Assembly (NCBI GenBank): GCA_958408685.1 | Contig: CATYLC010000012.1 | Coordinates: 3,984 to 67,983 of the forward strand | DNA from: an uncultured Collinsella sp. | Lineage (GTDB): Bacteria > Actinomycetota > Coriobacteriia > Coriobacteriales > Coriobacteriaceae | Direction of reading: 5' to 3' | DNA: 64,000 nt | In this document: piece after piece, positions 41,946-50,177 of the stretch | Position numbering within the stretch: position 1 is the stretch's first letter | Layout: every line of letters starts with the position of its first letter | Notes under the pieces: generated by a model | The model's input: only the letters and a program-made list of their open reading frames with translations | What the model was told of the DNA's origin: nothing | Database searches by the model: none | Translations under genes and position numbers: made by a program

Positions 41946-43322
41946 GAGGCGGACGGTGAAGGTGATCTGGTTGCCGTGGCCGCAGACAGAAGCGCTCCCA
42001 CCATGGGCTTCGGCGATGGCACGCACCACGGATAGGCCCACGCCCGAGCCGCCCGTCTTGGAGCTGCGCGACACGTCCGCACGATAGAAGCGGTCGAACA
42101 ATCGATCTAGGTCGCCTTCGGGCAGCTCGTCCACGGCGTTCGAAACGACAAGCTCGGCCGAGCCTTTGCCCGCACCGCGCGAAACAGCACGCAGGCTCAG
42201 CTCGATAACGCTGTCTTCGCTTGCGTAGCGTGTGGCGTTGTCCAGCAGTAGTTCAACAACCTGCGCCACTGCCGCGGCATCGGCATGGGCCCGCACACCG
42301 CTCGCGATCGACGTCGACAGCCGCTTGCCGCGCGAAACCGCCACCGATTCAAACGGCGCCGCCGCCTTGTCCACCGCCTCCGAAAGATCAAACGATGTCA
42401 TGGCAAAGCCCGCCGAGCCCTCGTCCATGCGAGCCAAAAATACCAGACGCTCCGTAAGTGCCGTCAGCCGCGCGACCTGCTCGTGAATGCTCTGCGTCCA
42501 CTCACTCTCGCCGCTCTCAATTTCCTGTACCTCGTTAGCGGCATCAATCACGGCCAGCGGCGTCTTGATCTCGTGGCTCGCATCGGTAATAAAGCGCTTT
42601 TGCTTGCTGTAGCTCTCGACCATCGGTCGAATCACCGCGCCCGAGGCACCCGCCACAATTGCCAACACCGCCAGCCAGCCAATGCAGCTGATGGCCACGC
42701 TCGCGCTTAAAAACGAATGGAAGCTTGTGAGCTCGCGTGAACAGTCGACGAATACATAGGTTGTCTCGTCGCCCTGAACCGTAACCGTATAGCGGTAGTT
42801 ACCAGAAAAGCCCGAGGTCAAACCCTTGGAATACAGTCCTGCAGCGATGCGGGCGGCACGCTTGGCGCCCACCGCGGCAATGCGAGCCGTGTTGACATCG
42901 GTCACCTGCCCGCCGGCAATCGACACCGTAAAGTAGCGCGTGTCGAAGGGAGACTCCGCCGTCATGCCTTCAAAATGCCCATCGCGAACGGCTGCCCGGT
43001 TACCGGTAGCAACCTTGCCGGCAACCGCATCCTGACCGGGATCGGTCTTGGACTCATCCGTCCAATCGATGCCGTCCTTGCCCGCCAAGATATAGTCCAG
43101 ACGAGCGTCGGCCATCTTGCAGACATGCGAGTAGTTGACGATATTGATGCCGGCGATGATAAGCGTAAGCACGGCGGTCACGGCACCCATGACAACCAGG
43201 ATGAACTTACGACGCAGGCGACGTCCCATTGCACTGGCAGCATCGGCGCGCCCCGGATTACCTGAGTCCGCGCCCATGCCGAGTTTTGCCGTCGTGCGCT
43301 TCCACCACGCACTCGCGCTCAC
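41943..43322 (-). CDS. Sensor histidine kinase
   Basis: The product is 459 residues from GTG 43322 (GGAGGG upstream). Spans at 40-62 and 207-230 flank an extracellular sensor of about 145 residues. The HisKA motif is FITDASHEIKTPLAV (His250). HATPase motifs are LLLDNATRYA (N-box) and GSGVGLSVV with FDRFYRAD. It autophosphorylates and passes phosphate to the response regulator, whose stop is two bases upstream. The stimulus is unknown; the neighbouring exporter and glycosyltransferases suggest envelope stress. Confidence 0.93.
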   Translation of the reverse strand: MSASAWWKRTTAKLGMGADSGNPGRADAASAMGRRLRRKFILVVMGAVTAVLTLIIAGINIVNYSHVCKMADARLDYILAGKDGIDWTDESKTDPGQDAVAGKVATGNRAAVRDGHFEGMTAESPFDTRYFTVSIAGGQVTDVNTARIAAVGAKRAARIAAGLYSKGLTSGFSGNYRYTVTVQGDETTYVFVDCSRELTSFHSFLSASVAISCIGWLAVLAIVAGASGAVIRPMVESYSKQKRFITDASHEIKTPLAVIDAANEVQEIESGESEWTQSIHEQVARLTALTERLVFLARMDEGSAGFAMTSFDLSEAVDKAAAPFESVAVSRGKRLSTSIASGVRAHADAAAVAQVVELLLDNATRYASEDSVIELSLRAVSRGAGKGSAELVVSNAVDELPEGDLDRLFDRFYRADVSRSSKTGGSGVGLSVVRAIAEAHGGSASVCGHGNQITFTVRL

Positions 43323-43324
43323 GC

Positions 43325-44008
43325 CTATTCGCCCTCCTCAACAACCTCGAGCGAATAGCCCTGGTTGCGCGATGCACGAATCGCAACGTTGGCACCAAGC
43401 GCCGTCAGCTTTTTGCGCAGGTACGAGATGTAGACCCACACCACGTTGGCGCCTTCGGGCGCGTCCTCACCCCAAACCCCGAGCATCAGACGCTCGGTGG
43501 GCATGCGCGTGCCGGCGTTGCGCATAAAGAGCTCCATAAGCTGAAACTCACGATTGGCCAGGTGCTCCTCGCCCAAAGGCCCAACGAGCGTGCACGATGC
43601 CGTGTCGAGACGCACGTTGCCCACGCTGAGCGTCGTGGCGTCAATTGCCGTCGCGGCACGCGTCATGGCACGAATACGCGCAAGCAGCTCCTTGGCGTCA
43701 AACGGCTTGGTCAGGTAATCGTTGGCACCGGCATCCAGGCCCTCGACCTTATCGGACACCTCGCTTTTTGCCGTGAGCATAATGATGGGCAGACGCTTAC
43801 CGGCGGCGCGTGTGCGCTTGAGCACCTCAATGCCATCCATGCCGGGCATCATGATGTCCAGGATTGCGGCGTCGTAATCGTTGGTGAGTAGATACTCGAG
43901 CGCCGTCAGGCCGTCGAGCGCGGTGTCGACCTCGTAGTCGCTATGTTGGAGAATCGCGGTAAGAGCGCGGGAGAGGCCGGGTTCGTCCTCGGCAAGCATC
44001 AACTTCAT
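43325..44008 (-). CDS. OmpR-family response regulator
   Basis: The product is 227 residues. The receiver has acidic EDE at residues 7-9, phospho-Asp51 (AAILDIMMPGMDG) and Lys in LTKPFDAKEL. A winged-helix DNA-binding domain follows (ANREFQLMELFMRNAG, VVWVYISYLRKKL). It is cotranscribed with the kinase. Direct repeats of GCCTTAGC upstream are plausible binding sites, shared with the divergent glycosyltransferase operon. Confidence 0.94.
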   Translation of the reverse strand: MKLMLAEDEPGLSRALTAILQHSDYEVDTALDGLTALEYLLTNDYDAAILDIMMPGMDGIEVLKRTRAAGKRLPIIMLTAKSEVSDKVEGLDAGANDYLTKPFDAKELLARIRAMTRAATAIDATTLSVGNVRLDTASCTLVGPLGEEHLANREFQLMELFMRNAGTRMPTERLMLGVWGEDAPEGANVVWVYISYLRKKLTALGANVAIRASRNQGYSLEVVEEGE

Positions 44009-44072
44009 AGTTGCTCCTTTAGCGCATGGAAATACAAGCTTCGATACTGCCGATAATAGCGCACCAAAAGCT

Positions 44073-44145
44073 GCCTTAGCGCAGCCTTAGCCGCTCAACC
44101 TGCGCATTTTCAAATACGCAGGATATGGCTTAGCCAAACTTAAGG
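44073..44145. promoter_or_regulatory. Candidate response-regulator box
   Basis: GCCTTAGC at 44073-44080 and 44084-44091 (11-bp period), then GGCTTAGCC near 44128 and ACTTAAGG near 44138. OmpR/PhoP-type regulators bind direct repeats with this spacing. It lies between the regulator gene and the divergent operon starting at 44307. Confidence 0.45.
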
Positions 44146-44306
44146 CGCACATGCCGAGCGCTTGTCTGTGTGCCGGCCGCGGTAGAACAGCTTTGTCACG
44201 AGGACAGCCGTACCACCTCGCGACGGCATGTCGAGACCATGCCATCCCCTTTGATGCCGGGGCCGCACTTATAGGCGGCCCCGCACCCATCCGATTGGAG
44301 AACACT

Positions 44307-44903
44307 ATGGACAGTTTGTTCAACAGCAATACCGACGGCGTCACCGGCAGCGAGAGCGCCGAGCCCAATACGGCATCCCAACACGCAGCGAGCGATGTGC
44401 CCGCCACAGTCGTCAATCCGCTCTATGCGGGAGAGTCTGCTGGAGAGCACGCCATGCCCGCCGACACGTCGGCGCCCGCTCCCGATACCCGCGCATATGT
44501 CGCCGAACCCGCCCCGCAGCAGGTGGCTCCGGCAAAGGAGCGCGATGGCAAGCAGTCCGGCCGCGCCACCAACCTGCTGCTGGTCGCAACGCTCGCAGCC
44601 GTTTGCGGCCTCGCTGGCGGGCTTGCAGGTGGTGCCATCATGAGCGCCGCGACCGGCGGATCGGCCCAGGCCGCGCAGGGTGGCATGCAGGGCGGCGGGG
44701 CACCGAACGCAGATGGCGCCACCGGCAACAGCAACGGCGCCTCGGATGGTAGCGCTCCGAGCGGGCAGGCGCCCACGGACACACCCGACGTGAGCGGTTC
44801 TGTCGATGGCTCGACCGATGGCAGCTCAACCGACGCCCCGGACGATGCACCTGCGGACACGGGTGCCGACGCTGACGCCTCACAGACTTCCCTTTCCGCC
44901 TAG
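44307..44903 (+). CDS. Single-span membrane protein with low-complexity outer tail
   Basis: The product is 198 residues from ATG 44307 (TTGGAG upstream). A cytoplasmic Ala/Pro/Glu-rich half is followed by one membrane span (NLLLVATLAAVCGLAGGLAG, about 98-117) and an extracytoplasmic tail rich in Gly, Ser, Asp and Thr. No recognised domain. The tail resembles the Gly/Ser-rich linker of the membrane glycosyltransferase two genes on. A partner or target of that system is possible but unproven. Confidence 0.65.
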   Translation: MDSLFNSNTDGVTGSESAEPNTASQHAASDVPATVVNPLYAGESAGEHAMPADTSAPAPDTRAYVAEPAPQQVAPAKERDGKQSGRATNLLLVATLAAVCGLAGGLAGGAIMSAATGGSAQAAQGGMQGGGAPNADGATGNSNGASDGSAPSGQAPTDTPDVSGSVDGSTDGSSTDAPDDAPADTGADADASQTSLSA

Positions 44904-44927
44904 CTATCTGAACAGAGAGGCATCATT

Positions 44928-45872
44928 ATGACCAAGCCCGACATCATCGCGCAAAACGTCCGCACCGTACCCGCCACCACGCAAAATCACCCTACATCTG
45001 CAGCCGCTCAGCCACGAACCGCAGCTTCAACGGCACAGGCCATCCAAAGCGAACCCTCCCCTTCTTCCATCCTCAACTGCGGCGAGCCGCGCGAAGTCGA
45101 CTGCGACTTTGTCATCCCCGTCTTTAACGAGCAGGCCGAGCTCGGCTCCTCAATCATGCTGCTGATGGATCAGCTGCGCCAGATTTCGCTTCATGCCAAA
45201 TCGTTTACCTGGCAGATTGTGATTGCCGACAACGCCAGCAGCGACAAGACTTGGGAACTCGCCCGCTTCCTCGCCTGCAAGTTTCCCTTTACACTCCGCG
45301 CCATCCGCATTCCCCAAAAGGGTCGCGGACGCGCCCTCAAAATCGCATGGAGCACGTCCAAGGCCCGCGTGCGCGCCTATATGGATGTCGACCTTTCCAC
45401 CGATATTCGGCAGATTCCCGAACTTGTCGGCCCCATTCTGGACGGACGCGCCGACGTTTGCTTTGGCTCACGCCTGCTGCCAGCGTCGCGGGTGGAACGC
45501 TGCGTCAAACGCGAGCTTATCTCGCGCTCGTATAACCGCATGCTGCAGAGCTATCTGAGTGTGCATTTTCACGATGCACAGTGCGGGTTTAAAGCCATAT
45601 CCGCCGAAGCCGCAGACACACTGCTGCCGCTCATCCAGGACAACGAATGGTTCTTCGATACCGAGCTTCTGGTCTTGGCCGAACGCATGGGCATCGCATC
45701 GTGCGAGTTCGCCGTGCGCTGGAAGGAAGACCCCGGCACCACGGTGCACATCGTCGACACGGTGCGCAAGGACCTTGCCGGAATGAAGCGACTCAAAGCG
45801 AGCGAGGGGCAGACAGGCGCTACGCCGACAAGCGCGTATCGTTATCCCCTCAAGCAGGCGGCGGATGCCTGA
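44928..45872 (+). CDS. GT2 glycosyltransferase (dolichyl-phosphate-sugar synthase-like)
   Basis: The product is 314 residues. An unstructured N-terminus of about 50 residues precedes a GT-A fold: FVIPVFNEQAELG, IVIADNASSDKTWE, and the metal motif YMDVDLSTD. No C-terminal membrane helices. Family: YkcC/DPM1-like enzymes that make undecaprenyl-phosphate sugars on the cytoplasmic face. Its stop overlaps the ATG of the next gene, which would use such a donor. Confidence 0.88.
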   Translation: MTKPDIIAQNVRTVPATTQNHPTSAAAQPRTAASTAQAIQSEPSPSSILNCGEPREVDCDFVIPVFNEQAELGSSIMLLMDQLRQISLHAKSFTWQIVIADNASSDKTWELARFLACKFPFTLRAIRIPQKGRGRALKIAWSTSKARVRAYMDVDLSTDIRQIPELVGPILDGRADVCFGSRLLPASRVERCVKRELISRSYNRMLQSYLSVHFHDAQCGFKAISAEAADTLLPLIQDNEWFFDTELLVLAERMGIASCEFAVRWKEDPGTTVHIVDTVRKDLAGMKRLKASEGQTGATPTSAYRYPLKQAADA

Positions 45873-47962
45873 TGAGCTTTGATACCCTTCGCCGATCAGC
45901 ACATGTCTCGCAGGGGGCGCGCTCTCTTCGCCGCGAGCTGTGCGCGTCCTCGGCTCCATCGCTCGCCCCCGCCCGTGACCCGATCGACTGGATCGCCGTT
46001 GCACTGCTCATGCTTGCAGCCACATTCGTCTTCTTTTGGAACCTGACCGCCTCGGGCTACGCCAACGAGTTTTACAGCGCCGCGATGCAGGCGGGCTCCA
46101 AGAACTGGGAGGCTTTCCTGTGGGGCAGCTTGGATGCCGGCAACGCTATCACCGTCGATAAACCACCCGCATCCATCTGGCTCATGGCGCTTTCGGTGCG
46201 TCTGCTGGGTCTGAGCTCGTTTGCGATCCTGCTCCCCCAGGCGCTCATGGGCGTTACGTGCACGTATTTGCTGTACGCCACCGTGCGCCGCGTTTGGGGC
46301 AACGCCGCCGGCATCGTGGCGGGCATCGTGTTTATCACCGCGCCTGTCGCGGCCCTCATGTTCCGCTTTAACAACCCCGATGCCCTGCTCATCTTGCTTA
46401 TGCTGAGCGCCGCCGCCTGCGTACTGCGCGGACTCGAGCTGCCAGCGGACCGTCACGACAATCGCATGCGCACCCGCTGGTATGCCGCGGCCGGCCTGCT
46501 AATCGGTCTGGGCTTTTTGACTAAGCAGTTCCAGGTGCTTTTGGTACTCCCCGGTTTTGGCTTGGCCATGTTGTTGCTTTCGCCCACGACTTGGCCGCGC
46601 CGTCTGCTCGACGCTGTCGTGGCACTCGGTGCCATGGTTGTCGGCGCCGGCTGGTGGGTAGCGCTCACCGTGCTGGTGCCGAGCGGCTCGCGCCCCTACT
46701 TTGGCGGCTCACAAACCGACTCGTTTATCGAACTTACCTTTAGCTACAACGGCCTGGGGCGCCTGACCGGCAACGAAACCGGTTCGGTCATCCCCGGAGC
46801 GTCCGAGGCGCTCAACGGCGCCAGCCAAGGCGGCATGTGGGGCGAAACTGGCCTGTTCCGTCTGTGGACAAGCGACTTTGGCGACCAGATCACCTGGCTC
46901 GCCCCCATCGCCTTCGCCGCCATTATTCTCGGCCTTATCGCCGCCACGCCCGCCAAAAAGGGACAGGTTTATTTTGGTAGGTTTTATCTGGGAAAACGCG
47001 GGCGCGAAGTCGACCCGGACACCGTCACGCGCATTCGCCGCGCGCAGATTGTCATCTTTGGCACCTGGCTTGTCGTGACCTGGCTCGTCTTTAGCTTTAT
47101 GGCCGGCATCTTCCACGCCTACTACACCGTGGCGCTCTCCCCCGCCATCGCGGTACTGGTCGCCACATGCGGCGCCAGCCTGCTTGAGCTTCGTAATCGT
47201 TCCTGGATGCCGAACATCGCGGGGCTTCTGATTGCCATGACGAGCGCCTGGGATATGGCGCTGATATTACGCTCCGGCAGCTTTGTCTGGCTGGGCGTCT
47301 GCATCGGCGTGATTGGCGTGGTGGCAGGACTTACACTCTGCATCATCGGCTTTTGGATGCAGGATCGCTTGCCTACGACATGGCCTTTGACTCTGAAACA
47401 CGGCGCCCGCGGCGTTGCGGCGATCGGCATCGTTGCCCTCTTAGCTGGGCCGATTGTTTGGACCGCTTGCACGATTTCGACCGGGCACACCGGCTCGATC
47501 GTCACGGGAGGACCGAGCGGCAGCATGGGCGGTGGCCCTGGCGGTGGCGGCCCCGGCAGCAACGGGGCTACGCCTGACGGCGGGTCCGGCCTGCTCAGCG
47601 GAACGTCCGCCAACGACAGCCTGATCGGGCTGCTCACGCAAAATGCCAGTGGTTACCGCTGGGCGGCGGCGACCACTGGCTCGCAAAACGCCGCAAGCTA
47701 CCAGCTGGCAAGCGAGCTTCCCGTCATGGCCATCGGCGGCTTCAACGGATCGGACCCCGCGCCCACGCTCGATGAGTTCAAGGCCTACGTTGCACAAGGC
47801 CTCATCCGCTACTACATCGCAAGCGGCGGCATGGGTGGAGGCATGAGCGGCACGCAGATGGGCGGCTCGGACGCTGCAAGCGAGATCGCCGAATGGGTCG
47901 CTCAAAACTACACGGCCCAGACCGTCGGCAACACAACCGTCTACGACCTGCAAGAGCAATAG
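45872..47962 (+). CDS. Polytopic GT39/PMT-like glycosyltransferase (YkcB-like)
   Basis: The product is 696 residues from ATG 45872, overlapping the upstream stop (TGATG). There are about 11-12 membrane spans. The first outer loop, WNLTASGYANEFYSAAMQAG and GNAITVDKPP, holds the acidic residues expected of the PMT_2/ArnT superfamily. A Gly/Ser-rich stretch (MGGGPGGGGPGSNG) leads to a C-terminal extracytoplasmic domain of about 130 residues. It probably transfers a sugar from a lipid carrier to a wall polymer or protein. Residues about 360-375 are encoded by a 45-bp repeat in a cytoplasmic loop. Confidence 0.88.
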   Translation: MSFDTLRRSAHVSQGARSLRRELCASSAPSLAPARDPIDWIAVALLMLAATFVFFWNLTASGYANEFYSAAMQAGSKNWEAFLWGSLDAGNAITVDKPPASIWLMALSVRLLGLSSFAILLPQALMGVTCTYLLYATVRRVWGNAAGIVAGIVFITAPVAALMFRFNNPDALLILLMLSAAACVLRGLELPADRHDNRMRTRWYAAAGLLIGLGFLTKQFQVLLVLPGFGLAMLLLSPTTWPRRLLDAVVALGAMVVGAGWWVALTVLVPSGSRPYFGGSQTDSFIELTFSYNGLGRLTGNETGSVIPGASEALNGASQGGMWGETGLFRLWTSDFGDQITWLAPIAFAAIILGLIAATPAKKGQVYFGRFYLGKRGREVDPDTVTRIRRAQIVIFGTWLVVTWLVFSFMAGIFHAYYTVALSPAIAVLVATCGASLLELRNRSWMPNIAGLLIAMTSAWDMALILRSGSFVWLGVCIGVIGVVAGLTLCIIGFWMQDRLPTTWPLTLKHGARGVAAIGIVALLAGPIVWTACTISTGHTGSIVTGGPSGSMGGGPGGGGPGSNGATPDGGSGLLSGTSANDSLIGLLTQNASGYRWAAATTGSQNAASYQLASELPVMAIGGFNGSDPAPTLDEFKAYVAQGLIRYYIASGGMGGGMSGTQMGGSDAASEIAEWVAQNYTAQTVGNTTVYDLQEQ
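46949..46992. repeat. 45-bp hairpin repeat, copy e (inside a gene, in frame)
   Basis: CCGCCAAAAAGGGACAGG then TTTATTTTGGTAGGTTTTAT and CTGG. It reads through in frame as AKKGQVYFGRFYLGK between two membrane spans of the YkcB-like protein. Confidence 0.75.
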
Positions 47963-47983
47963 GGGTTTCCTGCCGTTAAACGA

Positions 47984-48027
47984 AAGGCGCCGCGAAAGGA
48001 CAGCGACTCGTCCTTTCGCGGTGCCTT
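47984..48027. terminator. Hairpin between the convergent glycosyltransferase and ogt genes
   Basis: Arms 47984-48001 and 48010-48027 match at 17 of 18 positions (AAGGCGCCGCGAAAGGAC). There is no clear T-run; likely serves both strands. Confidence 0.6.
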
Positions 48028-48049
48028 CGCCATGCAAAGTGTTCGGGCA

Positions 48050-48628
48050 CTACTCCTCGTACGCGCCCTCAAGCCGAAGCAGCCACTCCTTGCGGTCGAG
48101 CCCACCGGCATATCCGTTGAGCGAACCGTCTGCCGCGACCACGCGATGGCACGGCACAATAATCGAAATGGGATTGCGTGCAACCGCGGCCCCCACGGCA
48201 CGGGGAGACACAACGGGTGCCTCGTTTCCCGGTACACGATGTCGAGCCGCAACACGCTGGGCGATCTCACCATACGTAGCGACCTCGCCACGCGGGATTG
48301 AAAGCAGCTCAAACCAAACCTCGCGCTGAAACGCCGTACCAATCATATGCAACGGCGGCGTAAACCGAGGCTCCTGCCCCGCAAAATAAGCATTCAGCCA
48401 AGCCCAAGAACGCTCAAGCACCGAAGATGCCGCACCATTTGCGGGACTTACCGACGACATGCCACCGGTACCGGAAACCGCGTCGGCGCCTTCAACATGT
48501 TCGGGATCTTCTTTGAGAAGCGTGGAGCCAAAGTGCTCCTGCCCCTCAAACCAAAGCCCCGTCAAACCGCGGCCATCAGCGGCAAGCAAGATTTCGCCCA
48601 AAGGCGAAGCAAACGTCGTCGTGACCAC
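48050..48628 (-). CDS. ogt: Methylated-DNA-protein-cysteine methyltransferase
   Basis: The 192-residue product has a divergent N-terminal domain with an insert (residues about 45-65) and the conserved C-terminal domain: FQREVWFELLSIPRGEVATYG, then the active site IIVPCHRVV and GGLDRKEWLL. It repairs O6-alkylguanine by irreversible transfer to the cysteine. Single gene. Confidence 0.93.
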   Translation of the reverse strand: MVTTTFASPLGEILLAADGRGLTGLWFEGQEHFGSTLLKEDPEHVEGADAVSGTGGMSSVSPANGAASSVLERSWAWLNAYFAGQEPRFTPPLHMIGTAFQREVWFELLSIPRGEVATYGEIAQRVAARHRVPGNEAPVVSPRAVGAAVARNPISIIVPCHRVVAADGSLNGYAGGLDRKEWLLRLEGAYEE

Positions 48629-48978
48629 CAGCGGCTCCTTTCAAAACTCCGCACCATAATACCGCGAATTGTGTAGACAACTTCAATCGACCCCAAAGTT
48701 ACCCAAGGCAGCAGGCGCACAGCGCCGAGGCCGCCACCGGGACCAGGGCCCGCAACAGCCGCGCGCCCCCACATCAGGCCAGCGGCCCCAACCAACAACG
48801 GCCCCATCGCAGACTGCTCGCAGCCGAGTCACCGCAGGCGGGGGCCGGGCTTAGCTTTCAGAACACTCCGCAGACCAGTGTGGCGCCTTGTCCGCGGCTC
48901 CGAAGGAGCAGGACAAGGCGCCACACATGGTCGAGGACGTTCTGAAAACTAAGCCCGGCCCCCGCCGGACAGGTCACA
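48629..48978. other. Intergenic region between ogt and asd
   Basis: The first 200 bp show nothing distinct. The remainder is palindromic element E3 (48837-48966). Confidence 0.6.
48837..48966. repeat. Large palindromic element E3
   Basis: Outer arms 48837-48864/48939-48966 (28 bases, one mismatch). Apical stem 48879-48893/48911-48925 (15 bp, perfect). The internal loop on the minus strand reads GTCCTCGACCATG opposite GGTCTGCGGAGT, the same loop as E1 and E2 with unrelated stems. It lies 12 bp beyond the asd stop codon. Confidence 0.8.
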
Positions 48979-50004
48979 CTACTCGCAGAGCAGCTTAGCG
49001 ATCTGGACGGCGTTGGTTGCCGCGCCCTTACGGATTTGGTCGCCGCAGCACCAGAAGGTGATGCCACGCGCGGCCTCGGGGTTCGAGATGTCGCGGCGTA
49101 CGCGACCGACCCAAATCAGGTCCTGGTCGGAGGTGTCCATCGGCATGGGGAAGCGGTCGTGCGCATCCTCGGCGCCCATGTCGTCAACGAGCTTCACGCC
49201 CGGAGCGGCAGCCAGCGCAGCGCGGGCCTCTTCCACCGTGATGTCGCGCTCAAACTCGAGCGTAATGCTCTCGGAGTGCGAACGCAGCACCGGCACGCGC
49301 ACACAGGTGCAGTTCACGCGCAGCTCGGGCAGGTGCATGATCTTGCGGCCCTCGTTTTGCAACTTCATCTCCTCGGAGGTAAAGCCCTCCTCCTTGACGC
49401 CGCCAATCTGCGGAATCAGGTTGCTCGCCAGCTGGGCGGCAAAGGCGCGCGGCTCGGGAATCTCCTCGTCACGGCCCAGAGCGGCCAGCTGAGCCTCGAG
49501 CTCGGCCATACCGGGCGCGCCAGCGCCCGAAGCTGCCTGATACGTGGACACGATCATACGCTTCACGCCGGCAAGCTGGTGCAGCGGCCAGGTGGGAACC
49601 AGGCCGATGATAGTCGCGCAGTTGGGGTTGGCAATCAGGCCGTGGTGCCACTCAATGTCATCGGCATTGATCTCGGGCACGACCAGCGGCACCTCGGGAT
49701 CCATGCGGAAGGCGTGGCTGTTATCGACTACGACGGCGCCGCGCTTGACGGCCTCAGGCAGCAGCTCCTTGGCGATATCGTCGCCGGCGGCGCCGAGTAC
49801 GATGTCGCAGCCCTCAAAGGCCTCGGGGCAAGCCTCCTCAATCACAACCTGCTCGCCGCGGAACTCAACGGTCTTGCCTGCAGAGCGCGCGCTCGCTAGC
49901 AGCTTGAGCTTACCGACCGGAAACTCCTGCTCGTTGAGGCACTCGAGCATCTGGGTGCCCACGGCTCCCGTGGCGCCCAAAATAGCAACCGTGTACTGTT
50001 TCAT
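48979..50004 (-). CDS. asd: Aspartate-semialdehyde dehydrogenase
   Basis: The product is 341 residues from ATG 50004 (GGGGGAAGC upstream); the longer frame to 50091 adds an unrelated leader. NADP-binding GATGAVGTQM, catalytic Cys129 in ANPNCATI, and VNCTCVRVPVLRSHSE with the late His are family features. It reduces aspartyl phosphate to aspartate semialdehyde, the branch point to lysine and threonine. It follows lysC on the same strand. Confidence 0.95.
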   Translation of the reverse strand: MKQYTVAILGATGAVGTQMLECLNEQEFPVGKLKLLASARSAGKTVEFRGEQVVIEEACPEAFEGCDIVLGAAGDDIAKELLPEAVKRGAVVVDNSHAFRMDPEVPLVVPEINADDIEWHHGLIANPNCATIIGLVPTWPLHQLAGVKRMIVSTYQAASGAGAPGMAELEAQLAALGRDEEIPEPRAFAAQLASNLIPQIGGVKEEGFTSEEMKLQNEGRKIMHLPELRVNCTCVRVPVLRSHSESITLEFERDITVEEARAALAAAPGVKLVDDMGAEDAHDRFPMPMDTSDQDLIWVGRVRRDISNPEAARGITFWCCGDQIRKGAATNAVQIAKLLCE

Positions 50005-50078
50005 GCTTCCCCCTTTAAAGGTTGTGGCTATCGCCCGCACGCCAAGCAGGCCGAATATTGTTGCCAGTGTATACAAGA

Positions 50079-50105
50079 ACGGGGCGGACACGAAACCCGC
50101 CCCGT
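50079..50105 (-). terminator. Hairpin between lysC and asd
   Basis: ACGGGGCGG and CCGCCCCGT around nine bases; read leftward followed by TCTTG. Probably a partial terminator within the pair. Confidence 0.5.
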
Positions 50106-50177
50106 CGAAACGAAACCGAAACGAAACGCCCCGCCTTAGTTTTTTGAGACATGACCCAAAAATCTACCGAGCAGTCG

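Noticed and set aside
44151..44306. Upstream extension of the Gly/Ser-rich membrane protein
   Set aside because: The extension lacks a ribosome site and covers the predicted regulator-binding region; ATG 44307 has TTGGAG.
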